A program made the position numbers and the translations under genes. DNA of 5,814 bases from an uncultured Ruminococcus sp. Lineage in GTDB: Bacteria > Bacillota > Clostridia > Oscillospirales > CAG-272. The stretch covers positions 1-5,814 of the forward strand of contig CACYZS010000160.1 in NCBI GenBank assembly GCA_902778985.1. The letters run 5' to 3'. Shown piece after piece: positions 1 through 5,814 of the stretch. Position 1 is the first letter of the stretch; each line of letters begins with the position of its first letter. A model generated the notes under the pieces. It did no database searches and had not been told where the DNA came from. It saw nothing but the letters and a program-made list of their open reading frames with translations.

Positions 1-858
1 TGGCTCTGCGAGGCGGGGATCTTCGTCTACGACTTCGACCGCTTCGACGCCGCCGATATCCTGCCCATGTTCGCCAAGTACCACATCACCAGTTTCTGCG
101 CGCCCCCGACCATGCTCCGCATGATGGTCAAGCAGGACATCTCGAAATACGATTTCAGTTCCGTGCGTCACATGACCACGGCGGGCGAGGCGCTCAACCC
201 CGAGGTCTACCGCCAGTTTGAGAAGGCGACCGGGCTCCAGATCCGCGAAGGGTTCGGACAGTCCGAGAGCACCATGATCATCGGCAACCTGGTCGGCGCG
301 CCGCACAAGATCGGTTCGATGGGCAAACCCGCCCCGATCTACGACGTCGACCTGCTCGATCCCGACGGTAAACCCGTCCCGGTCGGCGAGACCGGCGAGA
401 TCGTGGTCAGAGTCGCCGACGGCGCTCCCTGCGGGCTCTTCACCGGCTACTACCGCAACGAGGAGAAGACGCGCGAGGTCTGGCACGACGGGTACTACCA
501 CACCGGCGACACGGCGTGGCGCGACGAGGACGGGTTCTACTGGTACGTCGGTCGTAACGACGACGTGATCAAGTCCTCCGGCTACCGCATCGGGCCGTTC
601 GAGATCGAATCGGTCATCATGGAACTGCCCTACGTTCTGGAATGCGGCGTGTCCGCCGAACCCGATCCGGTTCGCGGTCAGGTCGTCAAGGCGAGCATCG
701 TGCTGGTCCCCGGCACCGAGCCGACCGAAGAACTGAAAAAAGAGATCCAGAACTACGTCAAGAAGAATACCGCGCCCTATAAGTACCCCCGCATCGTGGT
801 CTTCCGCGACAGCCTTCCGAAGACCATTTCGGGCAAGATCCAGCGTAACAAACTGTGA
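1..858 (+). CDS. AMP-forming acyl-CoA synthetase (medium/branched-chain acyl-CoA ligase type), 5' truncated by window edge
   Basis: This is the C-terminal 285 residues of an ANL-superfamily adenylate-forming enzyme, which activates a carboxylic acid with ATP and CoA to acyl-CoA, AMP and PPi. The frame is open from base 1, so the start lies outside the window; the ATG at 67 is an internal Met. Visible core motifs, in residues of this fragment, are TTAGEAL (59-65), GFGQSES (84-90, the family's YGxTE position), HTGD (167-170), the hinge and A8 region GRNDDVIKSSGYRIGP (184-199) and PKTISGKIQR (273-282). K279 is the conserved lysine that catalyses adenylation. The GYRIGPFEIES form resembles acetyl-CoA and medium-chain acyl-CoA synthetases. 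No membrane segment is seen, so it is probably cytosolic. Its place ahead of a 2-oxoacid oxidoreductase and a branched-chain aminotransferase suggests isobutyrate, isovalerate or 2-methylbutyrate as substrates, but that is inference. Family assignment is firm; substrate is not. Confidence 0.9.
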   Translation, partial: WLCEAGIFVYDFDRFDAADILPMFAKYHITSFCAPPTMLRMMVKQDISKYDFSSVRHMTTAGEALNPEVYRQFEKATGLQIREGFGQSESTMIIGNLVGAPHKIGSMGKPAPIYDVDLLDPDGKPVPVGETGEIVVRVADGAPCGLFTGYYRNEEKTREVWHDGYYHTGDTAWRDEDGFYWYVGRNDDVIKSSGYRIGPFEIESVIMELPYVLECGVSAEPDPVRGQVVKASIVLVPGTEPTEELKKEIQNYVKKNTAPYKYPRIVVFRDSLPKTISGKIQRNKL

Positions 859-866
859 TACGGAAA

Positions 867-1529
867 ATGGAAACCAAACGGATCACGCTATTCGTCGGGC
901 ACTACGGAAGCGGGAAGACCAATATCGCGGTCAACTACGCGATCCGGCTTGCGCAAACGCGGTCGCCGGTCGCGCTCGCCGACCTCGACATCGTGAACCC
1001 CTACTTCCGCTCGAAGGACAGTCTTGCCGACCTTGAGGCGGCGGGCGTCCGCCTGATCGCCTCGCCCTACGCGGGCGGGAATCTCGACATCCCGGCGCTG
1101 CCGCAGGAAATGTACGCCGTCACCGACGACAAAACCCTGACCGCCGTGCTCGACGTCGGGGGGGACGACCGCGGCGCGCTCGCGCTCGGACGGCTGACGC
1201 CGGCGATCCTTTCGGAGAACGATTTCGAGTGTCTGGCGGTCATCAACCGCTACCGTCCCCTGACCCGCACCCCACAAGACACGGTCGAGGTGCTGCGCGA
1301 GATCGAAGGGGCGGGCGGCGTCCCGATCACGGGGCTGGTCAACAACTCGAACGTCGGACGCGAGACCACGCCCGAGGACGTATTGGAGTCGCAGGGCTAC
1401 GCCGCCGAGGTCAGCCGCCTGACCGGCTTGCCCGTCCGGATGACGACGGCGGAGCGGGGGGTTTACGCCTCGCTTGAAGGAAAGATCCCCGATCTCTTCC
1501 CTCTCGATCTGCAAAAGAAGATCGGGTAA
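867..1529 (+). CDS. P-loop NTPase of the ParA/CobQ-like (SIMIBI) type, function unassigned
   Basis: This encodes a 220-residue cytosolic nucleotide-binding protein. A Walker A motif GHYGSGKT lies at residues 11-18. DLDIVNPYFR (39-48) matches the Asp-containing switch-like segment of ParA/MinD/CobQ-type ATPases. AVLDVGGDDRG (93-103) is a Walker B-like strand, and NNSN (159-162) sits where a base-recognition loop would be expected. No transmembrane or DNA-binding region is evident. The start is uncertain. The ATG at 867 lies 8 bases after the ligase stop and has only a weak purine run (GGAAA) upstream. A GTG at 855, overlapping the ligase stop as GTGA, would add four residues. Either way, translation is probably coupled to the ligase gene. 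From memory, similar ATPases often sit beside 2-oxoacid:ferredoxin oxidoreductase genes in Clostridia, which hints at a role in cofactor or Fe-S assembly, or in regulation of the complex. I cannot name a function. Confidence 0.85.
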   Translation: METKRITLFVGHYGSGKTNIAVNYAIRLAQTRSPVALADLDIVNPYFRSKDSLADLEAAGVRLIASPYAGGNLDIPALPQEMYAVTDDKTLTAVLDVGGDDRGALALGRLTPAILSENDFECLAVINRYRPLTRTPQDTVEVLREIEGAGGVPITGLVNNSNVGRETTPEDVLESQGYAAEVSRLTGLPVRMTTAERGVYASLEGKIPDLFPLDLQKKIG

Positions 1530-1546
1530 ACAAATACGATCATACG

Positions 1547-1554
1547 AAAAGGAG
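1547..1554 (+). promoter_or_regulatory. Ribosome binding site that fixes the ferredoxin start
   Basis: AAAAGGAG lies 8 bases before the ATG at 1563. An in-frame GTG at 1554 overlaps the last base of this Shine-Dalgarno site and so cannot be the start. The ATG at 1563 is therefore preferred. Confidence 0.8.
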
Positions 1555-1562
1555 TGCTGAAT

Positions 1563-1775
1563 ATGAACAAGTTGACCTTCCGCACCGACAACTGCAAGGG
1601 TTGCGGTCTCTGCGTCGACGTCTGCCCGAAGAAGGTGCTGGCGCTCGCCGAGGACGTCATCAACAAGAAGGGGCATCACCCCGTCACCGCGGTCAATCCC
1701 GAGGCGTGCATCGCGTGCGCCTTCTGCGCGACCATGTGCCCCGATTGCATCATCGAGGTCGAGAAAGGAGTCTGA
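1563..1775 (+). CDS. 2-oxoacid:ferredoxin oxidoreductase delta subunit, 2x[4Fe-4S] ferredoxin-like
   Basis: This 70-residue protein has two complete bacterial-ferredoxin cluster motifs: C11-x2-C14-x2-C17-x3-C21-P and C49-x2-C52-x2-C55-x3-C59-P. An additional Cys is at 62. Two [4Fe-4S] clusters are expected to carry electrons from the thiamine-bound intermediate in the beta subunit to external ferredoxin. The length and the position directly before the alpha, beta and gamma genes fit a separate delta subunit (KorD/VorD-like) of a four-subunit oxidoreductase rather than a free ferredoxin. It begins 33 bases after the P-loop ATPase gene. Its last codons contain the AAAGGAG used as ribosome binding site by the alpha gene, which starts 3 bases after this stop. 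A stand-alone ferredoxin remains possible but is less likely. The gene symbol is left empty because delta-subunit naming varies between organisms. Confidence 0.9.
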   Translation: MNKLTFRTDNCKGCGLCVDVCPKKVLALAEDVINKKGHHPVTAVNPEACIACAFCATMCPDCIIEVEKGV

Positions 1776-1778
1776 CAA

Positions 1779-2828
1779 ATGGAAAAGAAAGTTCTGATGA
1801 AGGGCAACGAGGCGATCGCCGAAGCCGCGATCCGCGCCGGCTGCCGTCACTATTTCGGGTACCCGATCACCCCGCAGACCGAGATCGCCGCGTATATGGC
1901 GAAGCGGATGCCGAAGATCGGCGGGACCTTCCTTCAGGCGGAATCCGAGATCGCCGCGATCAATATGGTCTACGGCGTCGCGTCCGCCGGACTTCGCGTC
2001 ATGACTTCGTCCTCTTCCCCCGGAGTTTCGCTCAAGGGCGAGGGCCTTTCCTACCTCGCGGGCGCCGATCTTCCGGCGCTGGTGGTCAACGTACAGCGCG
2101 GCGGCCCCGGGCTCGGCGGTATCCAGCCCAGCCAGTCGGACTACTTCCAGGCGACGCGCGGCGCGGGACACGGCGACTTCCACATGATCGTTCTCGCTCC
2201 CGCCTCGGTGCAGGAGATGGCGGAACTGACCGTCAAGGCGTTCGACCTCGCCGACAAATACCGCATGACCTCGATGCTGCTCGCCGACGGTACCATGGGG
2301 CAGATGATGGAGCCGGTCGCCCTTGACGACCTGCAGATCGCCCCGATGCCCGAGAGGGACCAAGATGGAGCGCAAGCGCAACATCATCAACTCGCTCTCT
2401 CTCGTCCCCGAGGAACTCGAACAGTTCAACTTTGCCCGCTACGAAAAGTACGCCGAGATCGAGCGTACCGAGGCGCGCGCCGAGGAATACAGAATGGAGG
2501 ACGCCGAGATCTGCGTCGCCGCGTTCGGCATCGCGTCCCGCGTCTCGCGCAACGCCGTTGACGCCGCGCGCGAAATGGGGATCAAGGTCGGTCTGATCCG
2601 TCCGATCACCCTTTGGCCGTTCCCCGTCGATCCCTTCAAGCGTTCGCTCTCGACCGTCAAGAAGTACATCTCGGTCGAACTCAACATGGGGCAGATGATC
2701 GAAGACGTCCGGCTCGCCACCGAGTGCCGCCGTCCCGTCACGCTCTGCAACCGCGCGGGCGGGATGATCCCGACGCCGGAACAGGTACTCGAAGCCATCA
2801 AGGCTGCCGCAAACGGAGGTGAACAGTA

Positions 2829-2829
<1 letters not shown>
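1779..2829 (+). pseudogene. vorB: 2-oxoacid (probably 2-oxoisovalerate):ferredoxin oxidoreductase alpha subunit, frameshifted
   Basis: This is the pyrimidine-binding half of the thiamine diphosphate site of a 2-oxoacid:ferredoxin oxidoreductase, the enzyme that interconverts a branched 2-oxoacid plus CoA with acyl-CoA, CO2 and reduced ferredoxin. The N-terminal part (about 191 residues, ATG 1779 to about 2352) has GYPITPQTE (27-35), [10 protein letters not shown] (53-62) and TSSSSPG (76-82), plus a Gly-rich RGGPGLGG stretch. Its ribosome binding site is AAAGGAG at 1764-1770. At 2352-2358 the coding signal moves forward one frame and continues as [14 protein letters not shown] to the TAA at 2827-2829, about 157 more residues including GLIRPITLWPFP. 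The two parts total about 349 residues, close to the roughly 350-360 usual for the family, so this is one gene with a frame break and not two. The family's W-A-x-x-G segment, expected just before GTK, is absent at the break. In the original frame, translation runs into unrelated sequence until the stop at 2559-2561. Choice of valine-type rather than 2-oxoglutarate-type enzyme rests on remembered similarity and the aminotransferase neighbour. Confidence 0.82.
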
Positions 2830-3583
<754 letters not shown>

Positions 3584-3587
<4 letters not shown>

Positions 3588-4120
3588 ACACGACGAAATA
3601 TCTGTTCTCCGGCTTCGGCGGGCAGGGCATCCTGTTCATCGGTAAGTTCGTCGCCTACAAGGGGATGCTCGAAGACAAACAGGTCTCCTGGCTCCCGTCC
3701 TACGGCCCCGAAATGCGCGGCGGCACCGCGTCCTGCTCGGTGATCGTCAGCGACAGTCAGGTCGGCTCGCCGATCGTGTCCAACCCCGACGTTCTGGTCG
3801 CGATGAACCTTCCCTCGCTCGACCGCTTCGAAGGCTCGGTCGTCCCCGGCGGCACCATCTTCTACGACTCCTCGCTGATCGAGCGTAAAGTCGCCCGCAA
3901 GGACGTCAAAGCCGTCGGCGTTCCCGCCACCCGGTTGGCAAGCGAGAACGGGTTCCCCACCCTCGCCAACATGATCCTGCTCGGTAAGATCCTCGCGGAT
4001 CGCGGCGAATTCACCGAAGAGGGGATCCGCGGCGCGCTCGGCAAGGTCATCTCGGCGCGTCACGCCGATATGCTCGAGGTCAATCTCCGCGCCATGCAAC
4101 TCGGCGCAAACTACAAATAA
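3584..4120 (+). CDS. 2-oxoacid:ferredoxin oxidoreductase gamma subunit
   Basis: This 178-residue protein is the gamma domain of the POR/KOR/VOR family, which in known structures packs against the catalytic alpha and beta domains and contributes to CoA binding. The N-terminal GFGGQG (10-15) after a hydrophobic strand and [11 protein letters not shown] (39-49) are the family's two hallmark motifs. NPDVLVAMN follows in the middle, and the C-terminal part is mostly helical and polar. AGGAGG at 3571-3576 is 7 bases upstream of the ATG, and the start overlaps the beta stop as ATGA. Length is typical and the reading frame is intact. It completes a delta-alpha-beta-gamma set encoded by four consecutive genes. 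The symbol is left empty because gamma-subunit naming differs among vor and kor systems. Confidence 0.9.
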
Positions 4121-4134
4121 AAGGAGAAACGATC

Positions 4135-5199
4135 ATGGAAATCAAGTATCAACTCGTAAGCGAGAAAAAGGCGAAGCCCGATCCCTCGACGCTCGGGTTC
4201 GGTAAGATCTTCACCGACCATATGTTCATGATGGACTACACCCCCGAAAAGGGTTGGCACGACGCCCGGATCGTTCCGTTCGCGCCCCTGACGCTCCATC
4301 CCGCCTGCACCGCGCTGCACTACGGTTCCGAGATCTTCGAGGGACTGAAAGCGTACCGCCGCGCCGACGGCAAAGTTCAACTTTTCCGCCCGACCGAGAA
4401 CATCCGCCGTATGAACAATTCGGCGGAGCGGCTCTGCCTCCCGCAGATCCCGGAGGACGACGCCCTTGAGATCCTGCTCGCGTTCGTCAGAACCGAACAG
4501 GACTGGACGCCCTCGGCTCCCGGCACCTCTCTCTATCTGCGTCCCTTCATGTTCGGCAACGACGAGACGCTCGGCGTTCACGCTGTGCATCACGCGACCT
4601 TCCTGATCATCGCCTCGCCCGTCGGCAGTTACTATAAGGAAGGCATCAACCCGGTCAAGATCATGATCGAGGATCAGGACGTCCGCGCCGTCCGTGGCGG
4701 CACGGGTTACGCCAAGTGCGGCGGTAACTACGCCGCGTCCAACCGCGCCGGCGCACGCGCCGAGGAGAAGGGTTACTCCCAGGTCCTGTGGCTCGACGGC
4801 GTGGAGCGGAAGTACATCGAGGAAGTCGGCGCCATGAACGTCATGTTCAAGATCGGCGACGAGATCGTCACCCCGAAACTGACCGGCTCGATCCTGCCCG
4901 GCATTACCCGCAAATCCTGTATCGAAGTTTTGCAGAAAGAGGGATACAAGGTCTCCGAACGCCTGCTCTCGGTCGACGAACTCGCCGACGCGATGAAGAA
5001 AGGCACGCTCGAAGAGGCTTGGGGCTGCGGCACCGCCGCGGTCGTCTCCCCGATCGGCGAACTCTGCTATAAGGACGTCAAGTATACCGTCAACGGCGGC
5101 AAGATCGGAAAGATCACTCAGCACCTCTACGATACCCTCACCGGTATCCAGTGGGGCAAGATCGCCGATCCCTTCGGCTGGACTCTGCCGGTCGACTGA
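4135..5199 (+). CDS. ilvE: Branched-chain amino acid aminotransferase (PLP fold type IV)
   Basis: This 354-residue enzyme swaps the amino group between glutamate and the 2-oxoacids of valine, leucine and isoleucine, using pyridoxal phosphate. K194 in GYAKCGGNYAAS is the Schiff-base lysine. HYGSEIFEGLKAYR (62-75) is the substrate-side signature near the N terminus. YIEEVGAMN (227-235) carries the Glu that contacts the cofactor ring nitrogen, and GSILPGITRKS (251-261) is the phosphate-binding region. WGCGTAAVVSPIGE (296-309) is the conserved C-terminal motif. These features and the length match the longer (about 340-360 residue) BCAT class found in many Firmicutes and in eukaryotes, rather than the roughly 300-residue E. 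coli type. AAGGAG at 4121-4126 is 8 bases before the ATG, and the gene starts 14 bases after the gamma stop with no terminator between, so it is co-transcribed. Its product is the natural partner of a 2-oxoisovalerate oxidoreductase. A strong terminator follows 22 bases after the stop. Confidence 0.95.
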   Translation: MEIKYQLVSEKKAKPDPSTLGFGKIFTDHMFMMDYTPEKGWHDARIVPFAPLTLHPACTALHYGSEIFEGLKAYRRADGKVQLFRPTENIRRMNNSAERLCLPQIPEDDALEILLAFVRTEQDWTPSAPGTSLYLRPFMFGNDETLGVHAVHHATFLIIASPVGSYYKEGINPVKIMIEDQDVRAVRGGTGYAKCGGNYAASNRAGARAEEKGYSQVLWLDGVERKYIEEVGAMNVMFKIGDEIVTPKLTGSILPGITRKSCIEVLQKEGYKVSERLLSVDELADAMKKGTLEEAWGCGTAAVVSPIGELCYKDVKYTVNGGKIGKITQHLYDTLTGIQWGKIADPFGWTLPVD

Positions 5200-5221
5200 T
5201 CGGTCGGAAAAACCATCGCTG

Positions 5222-5257
5222 CGCCCGTTTGTCAAAGCCGACAAACGGGCGTTTTTT
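5222..5257 (+). terminator. Rho-independent terminator of the ligase-vor-ilvE gene train
   Basis: The arms CGCCCGTTTGTC (5222-5233) and GACAAACGGGCG (5240-5251) form a perfect 12-bp stem with a 6-base loop, followed directly by six Ts (5252-5257). This is a textbook intrinsic terminator and marks the end of the upstream transcription unit. A second, overlapping hairpin is possible just downstream (see findings). Confidence 0.95.
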
Positions 5258-5297
5258 CGCCCTTTTTGCCCCCGGAAAAATATTTTTCAAATCACGG

Positions 5298-5326
5298 TTG
5301 ACAAAGAGGGGGGCTTGTGCTATAAT
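5298..5326 (+). promoter_or_regulatory. Consensus sigma-A promoter for the T-box transcription unit
   Basis: The -35 is TTGACA (5298-5303) and the -10 is TATAAT (5321-5326), separated by 17 bases. Both hexamers match consensus exactly. TGC directly before the -10 (5318-5320) makes an extended -10. An A/T-rich patch (about 5274-5292) just upstream could act as an UP element. Transcription should begin near 5332-5334, immediately before the T-box leader. Confidence 0.93.
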
Positions 5327-5422
5327 CTTATGCATAAATGCGATGACGGAACCGTTCCATCGAAGAAAGCGTGCAAAGAGAACCGGCGGTTGGTGTAAGT
5401 CGGTGACGCAGGAGACGGAACT

Positions 5423-5425
5423 CTC
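5423..5425 (+). promoter_or_regulatory. T-box specifier codon CUC (Leu)
   Basis: Between the GTTCC/GGAAC helix and the lower helix (GGA at 5348-5350 with TCC at 5428-5430) the 3' strand of the specifier loop reads T-CTC-A-C. Read as CUC followed by the usual purine (A5426), this specifies leucine. The alternative in-loop triplet UCA (Ser) is followed by C and fits less well. The UGGU bulge of the T-box (5541-5544) would pair with a tRNA ending in ACCA, as tRNA-Leu does, whereas bacterial tRNA-Ser usually has discriminator G. Confidence 0.8.
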
Positions 5426-5561
5426 ACTCCCGAGCAGAGGCGCTGAACCGAATCGGTTAGGCGTCTACGGCTTGCCCCGTTACCAAGGCAAAGGATATGA
5501 ACGTATCCGACGAGCGCCCGCCATTTGACGGGAATCAGGGTGGTACCGCGATCGATTGATC

Positions 5562-5603
5562 GTCCCTGAAGCCGAAAACACGGCTTCGGGGACTTTTTGT
5601 TTT
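5562..5603 (+). terminator. T-box regulatory terminator
   Basis: The arms GTCCCTGAAGCCG (5562-5574) and CGGCTTCGGGGAC (5581-5593) pair over 13 bp with one G-U pair and a 6-base loop. A T-run interrupted by a single G (5594-5603) follows. The 5' end of the stem is the same CCCTG that the antiterminator uses, so this hairpin forms only when uncharged tRNA does not stabilise the antiterminator. Confidence 0.95.
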
Positions 5604-5638
5604 CCGGAGCGAAAACGAAAGAAAAGGAAGGACAGAAC

Positions 5639-5814
5639 ATGAAACAGATCGTCATTTCCGACCGCACGCTCTCCTGCGAGCGCAAGTACAGTTTCAAGGA
5701 GAAACTCGAGATCGCGCGGTTGCTTGAAAAGATCCGCGCGGACGTGATCGAACTGCCGCCCGTGAAGGACGCGCGCGCCGATCCGCTGTGCGTGCGGACC
5801 CTCTCCGCGTTCGT
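5639..5814 (+). CDS. HMGL-like (isopropylmalate/homocitrate synthase family-like) protein, N-terminal 58 residues only
   Basis: Only the first 58 codons lie in the window; the frame is open to the edge. The ATG at 5639 is preceded by AAGGAAGG (5624-5631) with 7 bases of spacing and follows the T-box terminator by 35 bases. The start KQIVISDRTL, then KLEIARLLEKIRADVIELPP (22-41), matches the first strand, first helix and second strand of the TIM barrel in the LeuA/HMG-CoA lyase superfamily, where the pattern is DTTLRDGEQ, helix, G-x-D-x-IE-x-G. D8, T10 and L11 of the signature are kept, but the catalytic Arg and metal-binding Asp of L-R-D-G are replaced by S12 and C13. Control by a leucine-type T-box implies a role in leucine metabolism, either as a divergent synthase or lyase or in a non-catalytic or regulatory way. 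Whether a canonical leuA follows cannot be seen. Family assignment from so short a fragment is tentative. Confidence 0.6.
   Translation, partial: MKQIVISDRTLSCERKYSFKEKLEIARLLEKIRADVIELPPVKDARADPLCVRTLSAF

Larger units (their letters stand above)
5333..5603 (+). promoter_or_regulatory. T-box leader, predicted tRNA-Leu(GAG)-sensing riboswitch
   Basis: This is a complete T-box leader that lets the downstream gene be transcribed when its cognate tRNA is uncharged. Stem I shows a K-turn-like base (GATGA at 5342-5346 facing CGAG at 5431-5434), a GTTCC/GGAAC helix (5354-5358 with 5417-5421), GCGT/ACGC (5369-5372 with 5406-5409) and an apical ACCGGC/GTCGGT helix (5382-5387 with 5399-5404) with the typical GGTTGGTGTAA loop. 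Stem II is built on CGC/GCG and AACCG/CGGTT (about 5436-5466). Stem IIA/B may use TTGCC/GGCAA (5472-5476 with 5487-5491), and Stem III GGATA/TATCC (5493-5497 with 5504-5508). The 14-base T-box AGGGTGGTACCGCG is at 5537-5550. The antiterminator pairs CAGGG (5536-5540) with CCCTG (5564-5568) and encloses a CGATC/GATCG hairpin. It shares bases 5562-5568 with the terminator, so the two are mutually exclusive. Pairings were drawn by eye. Confidence 0.95.

Noticed and set aside
888..2429. Long open frame of about 513 codons on the minus strand
   Set aside because: It lies antisense to three conserved genes (ATPase, ferredoxin and alpha subunit), its product is Arg/Asp/Gly-rich without recognisable motifs, and GC-rich codon bias commonly leaves such antisense frames open.
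4111..5244. Open frame of about 377 codons on the minus strand
   Set aside because: It mirrors the aminotransferase gene almost end to end, with low-complexity composition typical of a GC-rich antisense shadow, and its start would lie within the terminator region.
5424..5426. UCA (Ser) as the T-box specifier
   Set aside because: It is followed by C instead of the usual purine, and the UGGU bulge predicts discriminator A, whereas bacterial tRNA-Ser usually has G. The leucine reading also fits the branched-chain amino acid context.
5151..5528. Plus-strand open frame of 125 codons running from the aminotransferase end into the leader
   Set aside because: It crosses an intrinsic terminator, a consensus promoter and T-box Stem I. 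Its sequence is explained by RNA structure, and it has no Shine-Dalgarno site.
5320..5697. Minus-strand open frame of 125 codons across the T-box leader
   Set aside because: It is antisense to the structured leader and the start of the HMGL-like gene, with no recognisable motifs. The T-box fully accounts for the region.

Overview
The window looks like chromosomal DNA from a GC-rich Firmicute, probably an anaerobic Clostridia (Oscillospiraceae-like) member. Three things point that way: strong Shine-Dalgarno sites ahead of most genes, a complete T-box tRNA-sensing leader, and oxygen-sensitive ferredoxin-dependent 2-oxoacid metabolism. This taxonomic guess is inference; no rRNA or other marker is present. 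All genes read on the + strand.

Positions 1-5199 form one tightly packed gene train with overlaps or gaps of at most about 35 bases. It holds, in order: the C-terminal 285 residues of an AMP-forming acyl-CoA ligase; a small P-loop ATPase of unassigned function; a 2x[4Fe-4S] ferredoxin-like delta subunit; the alpha subunit of a 2-oxoacid (probably 2-oxoisovalerate):ferredoxin oxidoreductase; its TPP-binding beta subunit; its gamma subunit; and a branched-chain amino acid aminotransferase. A perfect 12-bp hairpin with a T-run ends the train at 5222-5257. The enzymes link branched-chain acids, acyl-CoAs, 2-oxoacids and amino acids. The route could run towards fermentation (amino acid to acyl-CoA to acid plus ATP) or in reverse, making valine, leucine and isoleucine from scavenged branched-chain fatty acids by reductive carboxylation. 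The sequence does not fix the direction.

The alpha-subunit gene is broken as written. The frame changes at about 2352-2358, exactly where the family's conserved W-A-x-x-G stretch should be and is missing. This is either a real small deletion or a sequence error.

Positions 5200-5638 are non-coding but dense in signals: the terminator just named, a consensus promoter (TTGACA, 17-base spacer, TATAAT, with an extended -10), and a full T-box leader. The leader has Stem I with specifier codon CUC, Stem II, Stem IIA/B, Stem III, the 14-base T-box, an antiterminator and a competing terminator. CUC plus a UGGU bulge (matching discriminator base A) indicates sensing of uncharged tRNA-Leu(GAG).

The leader controls a second transcription unit starting at 5639. 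Only its first 58 codons are in the window. They resemble the N terminus of the isopropylmalate synthase/HMG-CoA lyase (HMGL-like) family but lack the catalytic Arg-Asp of that family's signature motif. This leucine-controlled, active-site-divergent protein is the most interesting item in the window.
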